From: Cryptomeria japonica
Lineage: Eukaryota > Streptophyta > Pinopsida > Cupressales > Cupressaceae
Assembly (NCBI RefSeq): GCF_030272615.1
Contig: NC_081410.1
Location: forward strand, 259,363,033 to 259,427,032
Reading direction: 5' to 3'
DNA length: 64,000 nucleotides
A model generated the notes under the pieces. The model did not search any database and had not been told where the DNA came from. It worked only from the letters and a program-made list of their open reading frames with translations. Below, piece after piece: positions 22,431 through 33,134 of this stretch (its first letter is position 1; each line of letters begins with the position of its first letter). The translations under genes were made by a program, and so were the position numbers.

Positions 22431-23255
22431 GCTCAATTTATTTATTTTGGATGTTATTCTAACTTTGAGATTAAGGATAAACAAAAGGAATCTCCCCTCA
22501 AGAAAGGGGGAAATGTTATAAATGTAAGGATATGTTAGGTAGTGTGAGGGCCTATCTAAATTTCCCCCCTTCCCTAGTTTCCCTATAGTTGAACAACTTT
22601 GATAGAGGGTTGGTTGTAGGGATTTGCCTCCTTATTCTTTTACATATTTGAAATTGTTTGGTTTATGTTTTGTTGTGGGTGCGATCATTTTTGGTTGATT
22701 TGTGTACTCTTGTTGTTGGTCTTAGCTTCTAGATTGTTATATGAAATAAATTATGATCAACATGTCTATGCTTATTTTTATTTGTAGTTGGAGAGCCAAA
22801 AAATGGCTACTATTTTCATGAAGAAACATGGTTGTGAGGTATATAGAGGAGCTATAAGGAGATATTGAGAATTTAGAGGAAAATTAGTGTACTTTTTGGA
22901 TGGACCAACTGATCTCATTGGCTACTCAATGTGATATTTAAAACTCTATTTTTGTGCCCCTAAGTGTATAACTTGATTTATTTAGAAAAATAATAATAAC
23001 AACTAATTTATATATTATTTTTTTGAATGGTAAAAAGTTTGATTCTATTGATTCTCAAAATAAATACAAAGCAATGTAATTGTGGCTTGTTTCCACTAAT
23101 ATTACCTATCTTCATAATTCCCCAAGCATTCACTGAATAAAATTGAAGGCCACATAGGACCAAAATATGTAGTCTAAACTACTCTTAACAAAGCTCCTAC
23201 CCCTACCACAAGAAACACAGATCAACTTGAGGGTTGCAATACTAAACTATGTTGA
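22431..23255. other. Mixed AT-rich stretch, no gene assigned
   Basis: AAGAAAGGGGGAAATG at about 22503 looks like a polypurine tract followed by an LTR start (TGTTATAAATGTAAGG). TTTATTTGTAG at about 22778 resembles an intron 3' splice site before a short open stretch. Neither could be tied to a named element. Confidence 0.35.
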
Positions 23256-24613
23256 CTCATCTTTCTCATTTTTGGAAAATACCACTTTTGATTTTGATAG
23301 ATTTTCTTCCTCCTATTCACTTTAGTCCACCCTTGGTCATCTCAATTGCTACACTCTCTAACATCACAATCTATCACACCCTTTTTCTCAATAGCCTCCA
23401 AAGGCTTAGGTGAAATCTTTAGCCCCAATTTTTTTTGTATAGGATCTACCACCAAACAAAGCGGATTCATCACCAATACCTACTCTAAATGGATATTTAG
23501 TAAAAGTAGATGACATACTTTAGAAGAAGGAGCATTCTTGACCTTTAAAGGAGCTTGTGATAGATCAGGATCCTTGTGAGTATTAGGAGGAATAATATAA
23601 TGATGAGCTTTAGCATTGATCCACCATGTCATCTTGCCTAAGTTTTGATATCCCCCATAATGAAGTTTATGACAATGAGATGTCAAATGTTCCATGGAGA
23701 AACAAAACCTACATCTAAAAGGAATTTTTTCATAATCCACAGGTTGTTGTCCTACATCTAGAACCTACCTTCAGTAAAATTTTAGCTGGAAGGCTATCAG
23801 CTATATCCATTTCCACATAGATGCGAGCACATGTTGAATTTTTATAGTTGATAGTTTCCATGGAGGCACAATGATACCTTCAAAGACCATTTCTAATGGC
23901 ATTTAGACAATCTAATTCCCAAAATTGAATGGGAAGATATGGGAGCCTCACCCATAGAAAAATAGTAGTAAAAATTTCTTTGTGTGGGTCAAATTCTAGA
24001 AACCAAGGCTTCATACATAGAAAATCCCCTTGGAAGATCCTAGGACCATTCTCTAGCACCATATCCTTTTCTTCTTGGGTATCAAAATACAAAATAAAAA
24101 ACCCTTTGGCACAAGGTAAGATTATGACTTCCCCAACCAAACATTCCATCCAGCTCTTAGTTACCCATGCATGCAAATCACATAATTTGGGCCATGTCTT
24201 TGTAAAGTGGCAAATCAAAGCATGGTCCATTAAAAATTCCTCCCTATCAAGATAGCTAAATCATCTAAACAAATTTTGGGGGTTGATAAGGATGAACAAA
24301 TAAGAAAAGGAGAAGTTTGTTTACCTACAAAATTAGAATGGGGATTTGCACTGAACTTGTTCGCCATGCTTGAAACCTTAGGAGCCATGCATAAAGCCTT
24401 TTTGAAGTTTTCTCTAGGGTTTGGCATAGGAGAATGAACCATGAAAGAGGGATTCCCCAAATCCTCAAAACCCTCACACCCCTGCCTCTCAAGGCCCCTC
24501 AAAAACTTGTCGAATCAAAGCATAGATGGGAGGCATCGACACTTGATTTTGGACTTGTCTAGGGCATCGTCAAGCATCTTTCTCAGACCCCTTACCTTGC
24601 CCTGCATCACCAT
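23256..24613 (-). pseudogene. LINE ORF1 (DUF4283 + CCHC), minus strand, without ORF2
   Basis: On the minus strand the frame starts at ATG 24613-24611. An in-frame TGA lies near 24517, with frameshifts near 24240 and near 23745. The middle part (about 24230-23880) has the DUF4283 signature: GFFILYFDTQEEKDMVLENG, then MKPWFLEFDPHKE, then VWVRLP-like and FWELDCLNAI. It is followed by ARIYVEMDIADSLP and a zinc-knuckle-like CRFCFSMEHLTSHC (C-x2-C-x4-H-x4-C pattern). Further on, GWTKVNRRKK near 23305 matches the usual basic C-terminus of such ORF1s. These are RNA-binding proteins of plant L1-type LINEs. No endonuclease or RT follows at lower coordinates, which is unusual because LINE copies are normally truncated at the 5' side. 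Confidence 0.75.
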
Positions 24614-24850
24614 TTAATCCAGAGTTGAATTATATAAACCCTCAACCTTTTTGTTTGAGTGTCCATGCTACAGAATAATTAGATGGAAGGCATTTGGCAG
24701 GCACAAATCCACCACAAGCTAAAGAATGCAAGAAGGAAGTAGAGCAATGGGCCATCAAACCATGCATGACATGCTAGAGTTAGTATAAAGAAGCCTTATA
24801 ACAATAATAATTTTTATTATATTAATAATATAAATATAATTATTACAAGT
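24614..24850. other. Short gap, nothing recognised
   Basis: Between the LINE ORF1 start and the SINE-like unit. It could be the 5' untranslated region of the minus-strand LINE. Confidence 0.4.
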
Positions 24851-24990
24851 ATTGGTATAGTGTGATGGTTAAGTTGTGGTGTTATTATTCTTGGCACCAA
24901 GGTTCAAACCATGTTGGGGTGTTATTGTTGAATGTTTATATTGGGAATGAAGTCCCCTCTTTGTGATCTCATTGATTCATAGTTTCATGT
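24851..24990 (+). repeat. SINE-like unit with pol III A and B boxes
   Basis: TGGTATAGTGTGATGGTTAAG (24853-24873) resembles the A-box region of tRNA-derived plant SINEs. GGTTCAAACC at 24901-24910 fits the B-box consensus, and the spacing is about right. There is no clear tail or target duplication, so this could be a decayed copy. Confidence 0.45.
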
Positions 24991-26025
24991 CAAAAGTATT
25001 TACCACTTGAAAAATATATATAAATATATTTATATTAAATATTTATTATAATGTATTAAACATTAGTATCTAAATAATTTAACTATTTAATATTTCATAA
25101 TTAAATAATTCAAAATTTATAATATGTAATCTTAAATATTCAAATGATTTATTGTTGTTATTATAAATAATTTTCTAATATCTAAACATATTTTATAATT
25201 ATTTATGTTATTATTAAAAATATTTCTAAAATATAATATTGTTGTATACTATTATTTTTTATCAATAAGGAGGGTTTATTTAGATTGGCCCCACACAAGT
25301 GATGGTCATAAGGGGACCCTCCTCCTGTTCAACTTATTAAACACACAAATCACTTATTCAACTCTAATTACCTTATAATCCACAATGAATTTCAAATAAA
25401 TATATAATAACTATAAATACTATTATTTCAATTATATTATAAAAATTATAAATGTTATATTTTATAATTGTATGATGATAGATAAACTAGGATGGTAAGC
25501 TAAAAAAGGGAGTGAAAGGACAAGAAGATAGCAAATATAGTATTATATAAGAATTTAGGAGCTTAATTGTAAGGTTGAGGTGGTCAAAATCATTAACCTT
25601 GATTGAAAAAAATAGTTTTAATGAGATTATGGTGGGAAGAGAGAGTTAAGGGTTAGAAGCTAAGAAGCTCATTTTTGGGGAGTATCTTGGTTTTCATTTA
25701 TGTTTGCAAAAAAATTTGTTCTTAGAGGGAGGTAAATGAAAAAGGAGAATGGAAAATAGATGGGAAAGGTCAAAAATTGAGGGAGAATGTATGCAAGAAG
25801 AGAGATGGGGAAATATATTATAGGGTATTTTGCAACATACCTAGAGAAAGAGCTTATAAATCTTAAATTATCATTGAAATTAACATTTGATTGATATGGA
25901 TAGACCACCATGTGTTATAATTAGAGTGGCAAGGAATATTCTACTTTAGATCTCGATTAGTTGATAAGTGGAAGTTCAAATATTTTCAAAGAGGTTCAAT
26001 CCTCGAGCCATACATTCACTATTAC
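24991..26025. other. Very AT-rich stretch without genes
   Basis: Dominated by AT words (TATTTATTA, AATATTT). A short minus-strand ORF near 25669-25911 has no recognisable content and is probably chance. Confidence 0.6.
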
Positions 26026-26301
26026 ATGGTTGTGGGAACATATATTTTGCATAATGATATAAAAGGGATGAAAATTAGTGTAGATTTTTTTCACAATTGT
26101 CAATTTGGGCACTTTCATGGTCTAGGTGAGAATATTTGTAGGCTTCATCAAGCAATGAAAAACTTGACAAATGGTATGAAGGTGAAGTTATCAAAAGAAG
26201 CTTGCTTCAATATTATTATGTGTTGTTGCAATTGGGATTTAGAGGCTAAACTAGTTGAATTATTTCATCCTACAAATGAGACCTTGTTTTTTAATAAATA
26301 A
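26026..26301 (+). CDS. Unassigned short ORF, possible C-terminal end of an element protein
   Basis: 91 codons from ATG 26026, with features not typical of random AT-rich sequence (GRFHGLGEN-like FGHFHGLGENICRLHQAMKN, several Cys). It stops 20 bases before AAGAAGGAGG, a polypurine-like tract followed by TGCAATAAATGTAAG. That position suits the last part of a retroelement polyprotein, but I recognise no domain. Confidence 0.3.
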   Translation: MVVGTYILHNDIKGMKISVDFFHNCQFGHFHGLGENICRLHQAMKNLTNGMKVKLSKEACFNIIMCCCNWDLEAKLVELFHPTNETLFFNK

Positions 26302-26600
26302 GTGTCCTCTAAAGAAGGAGGTGACCTGCAATAAATGTAAGTGTCATGTGGAGTAGGGGGAGACCTATGCACTTTTCCACCTAATTCCTTCTAAAATTAT
26401 GATAGCTAAGATAATAGATAGATGTAGGGATGTATTTTCATAAAAATATTTTAGTATACTATTATTCAAAAATTTAAAGCTTATAATAGTCAATTAATAG
26501 TTAATAGCTAATTTTTTGTGGGATCATGAGGGAATATTGTGATTTTTAATAAAATAATAATAGTGAGAAGTCTTTGGATTTATATGGGGTGAGTTGGATG
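26302..26600. other. AT-rich, possible LTR start at about 26326
   Basis: TGCAATAAATGTAAGTG after a purine tract resembles the TGTTATAAATGTAAGG start at about 22516. No other LTR hallmark was found. Confidence 0.3.
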
Positions 26601-27240
26601 ATAGTATGGTTTAATAATTTTGTATGAACTTGATATTAATGGTAAGATATGGTTTTATGGGAAGTCATTTTGGGTAATTTTTTATTTTAGTGGGTTGTAT
26701 TTGGATGTAAGAATACTGGTTTCTTTATCTGTTGCAAATGATAATAGTAAAAGTTAGATATTTTATGTTGATTTTTTCACTTTAATATTTTGAAATATAA
26801 TGGGGTGTCTTTAAAGGATTTTGAGAACCACATACAAATTGTAAGATATATGTAGTGAACCCCATGGTTACTTATATATGAGCTTTCAAATCTTTTTTTG
26901 GGGGGGGACTCTTAGGTGATTATATGTATGTATGGTTTTACTTTGTTGTATGAACTTGATATTAATGGTAAGATATGGTTCATGGAAAGTCATTTTGGGT
27001 AAATATTAATTTTAGTGGGTTTCTTCTTGTTTTTTAGATGATAAATAGTAGAAGTTAGATATTTTATGTTGATTTTTGCCCCTTGATATGTGAAATATAA
27101 TGGGGGTGTTTTTTTATAGGATTTTGAGAAACACATGCAAATTGTAAGATAGATCTAATGAGTCCCATGATTACTAATATCTAAAAATTTAATGTTATTT
27201 TTTTGGACTCTCAAGTGATATATATAAGGGGTAAGAAGGA
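26601..27240 (+). repeat. Diverged tandem duplication, about 326-bp period
   Basis: TGTATGAACTTGATATTAAT begins at 26621 and again at 26947. Each is followed in the same order by a GTAAGATATGGTT block, AAGTCATTTTGGGTAA, AGTTAGATATTTTATGTTGA, GGATTTTGAGAA and a CAAATTGTAAGATA block. Small indels separate the copies. Confidence 0.85.
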
Positions 27241-27987
27241 GAGCATTATTTATAATGACTAATGTTTAGTGCTCATAGGCAATTTTTTCTAGCTAGAGAC
27301 ACTCAAGGTAATTAATAATGAAATATAAAAGGGTTTTTGTCTTGGATTATAGGTAGTATATGGTGGTATATCATGATAGACCTCTTTGCACAAACAAAAA
27401 TGTTATTCTATGTGTATTATGGTCTGGATATATAATTCTCAAGACAAATACCTAAATAGTTATTGCATGATAGTTAAATTGTTTAATATTATTGTATCTT
27501 GACTTGGTCACCTTCAATCATAACACCCTTATCCATGAGGGAAATAGAAGAGGTCATGCTAAGACTTTAAGGATTCACCCATAATAGAGAAAGGGAGATG
27601 GAAAAAAGAATGGTTATAAGAAGAAATTATAGCAAGGAATTCTATGTAATCTATAGAGAAAGATATTACTAACCTAAGCCTTTACACTTGGGTAATTAGG
27701 ATTTGTGACCTAGTAAAGGAGGTGAACATGTTACCTTGATTGGGAAGAAATAATATCATCCTTATATTTATTCTAGATCTTGACCATTCATTGTAGAGAA
27801 TTGATTTTTCAAGTTAGCCTAGTCTTTGAGTCGTGCCTTCATGCTTCAAAATTAGTTGGTACCTATTTGATTCGTGATGATATAAAGGATGTAATGAATA
27901 AATAAGAAACATGGGTAAATTTCAACAAGGAGAACTTCCACATTTCAAAGGAAAAGAAATAATGAATTCATAAGGCCCTATAACTAT
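27241..27987. other. No gene seen
   Basis: AT-rich sequence without ORFs, repeats or motifs that I can assign. It is the left flank of the solo LTR. Confidence 0.6.
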
Positions 27988-28852
27988 TGGAATCCAAGAA
28001 CACTAAGAGGGGGGTGAATCAGTGTTCTACCTAAATGATCAATTTTAACCTTATTAAAATATGCATTCACCAATTGGTATACCGATACATATAAGATTTA
28101 AAGAAGTATAGCAATCAATAAGCCAATCACACAAATGAATACCATAACACATATAATTATACATGGAAAACCTCAAAGAGGAAAAACCACTATGGGATTT
28201 GTGACCCACAATATCAATCCACTGGCCATATGAAAAGATATTACAAAATATGGGGGTTTGCACTTGCAGGAAGGCTTACAGCCTAGAGCACACTGCTCAT
28301 CAAAAAAGGATTTTCATTTACTACATTCAAATCCATACTACAATCCGGAGAAATTAGTGAATTGCAATGATAGCATCTTCTATGCCTGAATACAGTTCCA
28401 GTTAAGCTCTGTCTATTCTGGTTCTGAAACCCAAAACCCTTACCAAAATAACCTCTTATATAATCTTTGCATTCCTCATTACAATTATATCTCTCATGTA
28501 TCACATAACCTTACACACCACAAAATGATCTAATCAACTGACCTATATACCCTTACAAACTTTCATGCCTTATGTCGGCTTACATAGATAATTACAATAT
28601 GAATATACAAGTCGGGTCAATAACATAAATACATGAATATCAAAATCAATTATCGATGTCAGATCTCCCAAATGATTTTGGCCTCCTATACTAATATCCT
28701 AAGTGTGAACCATGTCGGCATGCAATGCATGTAACCAAAGAATTCCTTCCAACTGGTGAAGATACCTGCCAGTGCCGGTGTCGGTGAAGTATCTGTCAGT
28801 GATCAACCAAACCAAAATATGAAGCCGGAACATGTTTCCATCAATGACAACA
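27988..28852 (-). mobile_element. Solo Copia-type LTR, minus strand
   Basis: Read on the minus strand it starts TGTTGTCATTGATGG. It carries the Copia LTR block CCCATAGTGGTTTTTCC (reverse of 28186-28202 region), and ends with ACTGATTCACCCCCC, CTTAG and TTGGATTCCA. All three hallmarks are shared in order with Copia A and B in this window. There is no primer site or second LTR beside it, so it is best read as a solo LTR. Its edges are inferred from the TG/CA ends; adjacent five-base words do not match. Confidence 0.65.
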
Positions 28853-30842
28853 TATTGAAACCAATTAAATGAGTGTCAATTTCCAAAAATAACAAATGTT
28901 AAATATAATCAATACTAAACTTTCTCTTGATGCCAAGGATGATTTCTTATTTATCTATGAATATGAGGAAGAATAGGATGTACTTGAAATACCTCACCCT
29001 TCAAGGTTTGAAAAGTGTATTTAAGTGTAAAAATATATCATCAGGACTTGGCAAGGCTTGTATTCTATTCCACCCCTTTAGATGAAATATACTTATAGCC
29101 TTAGAATTGATAGTTCACTCATAGTTGTGATGGAAGGTGGAGGGTTCTATAATTTTTCATCTTCTCCTCATATTAGGATACTCTTGGGTAGATATTTATA
29201 TCATAATTTTTGGGTACTATAAGTTGTATTCACTGCAAAAATTTATTTGCTCAAATAAGTAGTTTTTTTTATTAAATAAATATTCAAATGGATGAAATTG
29301 GCTAGCAATGGAAAGTCTCTTTTAACATATATTCATCTAGTACATTAAATGAATGTATATGGTTTCATATTTTTACTATTAGCTATTTGTAGTGATCAAG
29401 TCTAGTATTGTAAAGTAGTTTAAGCTTCACAATTTTTTCTTGAAGGTATTTGTTTATATTCTTGGATATGATTGTTTTATGATCATTTGTATGTAATATT
29501 TAGTATTTAAAAAATAGTCATCTGGTCATTGTCTAGTGGAAAAAAGAAGGGTGTTGTGGTTAGTCTTCTACATTGGCTAGATGGAATGCTCTCTACCAAC
29601 TAAAAGGTTTTTTGATGGCCTTCTTTATGTTGTCTTGAACCAAAGGTGAGAGTTTAAGTGGAAATCTCATTCTATTTTAAGTAAATAATCTCCAAAAATT
29701 TGTGGCTCCTATTGGTTATTACACTCTTTTTGAAGAGATCTTAAAGACAAGATGAGTAAACTTAATATAGGTGAATTTGATGAACTTATATTAACAAAAT
29801 TTGGGATTTGAATACTTAATTTTTGTGGCCCTTAGATACCTAGCCTATATTTATTAGCAATTTTTTTATAAATGTTATAATAATAATATTTTGATTGATA
29901 AGTTTCCACCAATGGGGGTAACACCCACACATTAATTAATATAATGCATTTCCCTTACTAGGGAATCAGATATTCTGAGATACAATACCACAACTTCTCT
30001 AACTAAAGTAGATAATCTTTAACCTATCATATGTCTATGGTGAATTGGGAGTCTCAGTCCTTTTGAGATATCAAAATCACATTCATTTCTTGTACTTGTG
30101 AGGATATGGGCAATGAAGAAGTTGAAAAATTTCATGTTGAAGAAGTTGAATAATAGATTGCTTTGTAATACCCCTCCCTTGATCAGACTCTGTTTAACCT
30201 AGCTTGACTCTAGTTGAATTCTTATGTGGTTTATATGACTGGATGATACTCTCTAATGTCATGATTTTTATCATGATTCTAGGATATGATGTTGGTTATG
30301 CATTTTATCTCTAAGGATGTTTAGATGTTAGATAATATGATTAAGTACTGACCTTGGACTGACATATCCACTTTATGTATATATTTTGTGTTTTTTTTCT
30401 TGTATGGGTTCAAGTCTATATGGGGTGTGAGGGGATGATCTTCTGTCACCCACTTTGGAGTGACACAGAATGTCATGACTCTTCTCCATCGGTGTGCCTG
30501 TAATTGTTGGAGAAATGTATGTGTGTTTTCTCGATGATGCAACTGCAAGTACCGAGCATCGACTCCACTTGAATCTCTAGGTCTGATCGTGTTCTATAAC
30601 CCAATGGTAAAGTGGAAATTGGAGTTATCAATCAGACCCTTGTCTTACCATCGTTCCTATGGGAACAAGACCCCTATTAGATACCCTAGTTTTTTGTTTG
30701 TCAGTCATGTTAATGTTGGTCCTATTGGTATTTCAAGTTGTTAGTCTCAGTCCCTTACCCTTATGTTAGTGCAATATTTTATTAGTGAAAAAAAATATTA
30801 ATGTTAATATTTTATAGGAAAATAAATATAAAATAAAATAAA
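28853..30842. other. AT-rich stretch without recognised genes; may include the LINE 5' leader
   Basis: No ORF above chance. The final several hundred bases before 30843 are less AT-rich and could be the 5' untranslated region of the LINE, but I could not place its start. Confidence 0.5.
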
Positions 30843-33134
30843 ATGGCTTTGCAAATAGGCAGTGAAAAGCGACTCAGCACTTGGGAAGATGTTGGATGGG
30901 ATGATCCGCCACATGTGCCATAGTGGGTGTTTTCCAAGGGTCATTGGGAAGATAGGGCTCTATTTCTGAGAAGGCAATGTAGAAGTTTTCGTCTGGTATC
31001 CAAATATTTTCAGGGTTTTTTCAAAGGGTTCCCGCGGCGTCGTATGGGGAGTTCCAACTGGCAAGGCCTAAATGTTAAGGGGAGAAACACTTACAGGGGT
31101 ATGAAATCAGCTAATTTCATTTCTGCAAACCAATCTTTTGCTGAAGTGGTAGCCAAGGGAACCCAAGTTGTTCCTAGGGCTTCCGTGTCTATGGTTGTTG
31201 TTGGTTTGGCTGGTCCTAGGGCATCCGGATATGTTAAACAGGCGGATGACACTATTACTATTGGTAAAGACGTAGGGAGCTCGAGTAGTAAAGCTCATTT
31301 GGAAAATGGTAACATGGTTCACTATGTTCCTTCGAAGGAGGTTTGGTTTTCGCGACCTCTTTTTTATTTCTCTGGCTCTGTTGTGGCTGATAGGGCTTCC
31401 AAGTTGCATTCTGTGGCTATTTTAGGGGAAATCTGGGGTCCTCCAACCAGCTTATCGAAATTACATTCTAAATTATGCAAATGTTGGCTTGCATTGATTT
31501 GTTTTCAGCTGTTATCTTCCAATTCCTATGTTTTGGTTTTTGAATCCCCCTGTTGCAAGGATGATGTTCTTGCAAATTCATTTCATTGGTTTGGTAATGT
31601 TGTTGTTAGGGTTTTTGCTTGGAAACCTTTTTTTGTTCCGGAATGGGTCAAACCTAAATCTCTTCCAGTTTGGTTTGGATTGCCACAGCTTCCCTTTGAA
31701 TTCATGGATCCAGAGGTGTTGAAATCCATAGGGGATAACTTTGGTAATTTTTTCACATCTAAATCCGTTTTTGAGGAAGGGAAGGTTCTGGTAAAATTAT
31801 GCGTTTTGGTTTCCCCGTCATCAGTATGCCCAATTTCTTGTAATCTTAAATCAAATGATAGCATTTGGAAGCAACCTATTATGAAGATGAATGATGATTT
31901 GTGTCAAAATCAGATTATTGTGGATGCTCCCCTATTTTTTTATTTTCGTAATGTTAAAACTGGTATAAACAGTGAGGTAGATCAGAATTTTTCTTTCAAT
32001 CCTGCCCCTGCTAAAGACTCCTCTTAGGTCTTGGTGGGGCTTGTTCATCAATTCAAGGAGGACCTTACCAATGCCACTCAAATTAATCATAATTCTACTG
32101 TTAAAGAATCTACTCAGGTCTTGGTTGGGTCTATCCATCAATTAAAGGAGAACCATAACTTTTCCGCTCATCTTAATCCTAAATCTGCCACTGTTGTACT
32201 TGAAAGTGAGGTGAACACCTTATCTCAGGTTGTATTGGAAGTTCCCAAGTCTGTCGGTCATGATAAAGATGGCATTCCTAATTTAGGTAACCAATTGGGT
32301 CTTCCTCCATTACAAGATTCCCATGTTTGCCCTATTCAGAAGGAGGGGCTTGTTGGTAGCTTAGGGGATAAGGTCCTTAATCCGCTAGAATGATCGTCTG
32401 GTCCTATTGCAAACATCAGGGTGATTTCTCTGGTTGTGTCTACCACTGTTTGCCATGATGAGGATGCTTTAATTCAACAAGTGAAAGAGTTACTACATAA
32501 TGAGCCTCTTAGGGAGTGTGATATGCCTGAGTCTATGCATATTTCTGCAGATGAACACATGGCTCAGCAAGTTGAGCAGTTGCTTAAATCTAATAAGGAT
32601 TTTGAGGAAGAGGAGGTCTCGGAAAAGGTTATGTTCTCTATTAGAAATGACTTGGATTTAATTCATAAGAGTTTGTCAAATTCTCCTTCCTTAAATCCAT
32701 CTGAGGTCCCTGTTAATACCTCTCAAGATGATCCAAAATGAGTGGTTCTTCAGGAAGTGGCCCTATCTCATCGGCCATCTTCAGTTAAAATGCCCATTAG
32801 AGCTTCTATTGCCTAGGTTCAGCTGAATTTCCCTAACACTATAGTGTCCCCAGGTAGGGGTAGACCTCCAAAGAATCATAAAACTCGGTTGGAAATTGAT
32901 GTGGGTATTCAACAAGTTTTATCATCTTCCCCTGGGTTTAAGAAGGATGCCATATTGTCCTTTGGGAATGGAAAAGGTAGTGGTTCCTTCAAATCGGAAA
33001 AAAAGTGTGTTATCAGTCCTCCGGTAACTAGATCTACTACGATCAAGCGAAACTTACATACAAGCTTTGGGGAGAATTGTTCTTCTCCCATTATTGAAAA
33101 GAGGGGAGTGTCGACCTCCCCTCAAGATCAATGA
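30843..33134 (+). pseudogene. LINE ORF1: DUF4283 protein with AT-hook-like motif
   Basis: ATG 30843 opens a frame that stays unshifted to TGA 33132-33134, about 763 codons. It is interrupted by five stops: TAG 30921, TAG 32025, TGA 32391, TGA 32739 and TAG 32814. The DUF4283 region lies at about 31390-31800 (LVFESPCCKDDVL, then VRVFAWKPFFVPEWVKPK and LPVWFGLPQLPFEFMDPEVL). Such proteins bind element RNA. No CCHC knuckle is visible after it, unlike the minus-strand copy at 23.3-24.6 kb. An 87-bp in-frame duplication (QVLVG...HQ) lies at about 32026-32150; its second copy reads CAG where the first reads the stop TAG at 32025, direct evidence that this stop arose by C-to-T. Near the C-terminus PGRGRPPK (about 32850-32873) is AT-hook-like. 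Confidence 0.85.

Noticed and set aside
22740-22990. Possible host exon after a TTTATTTGTAG splice-like site
   Set aside because: The open stretch is short, quickly meets stops and matches nothing known; one splice-like word is not enough.
30321-30548. 75-codon minus-strand ORF with His-rich start
   Set aside because: No recognisable domain, isolated, and length within chance for the region.
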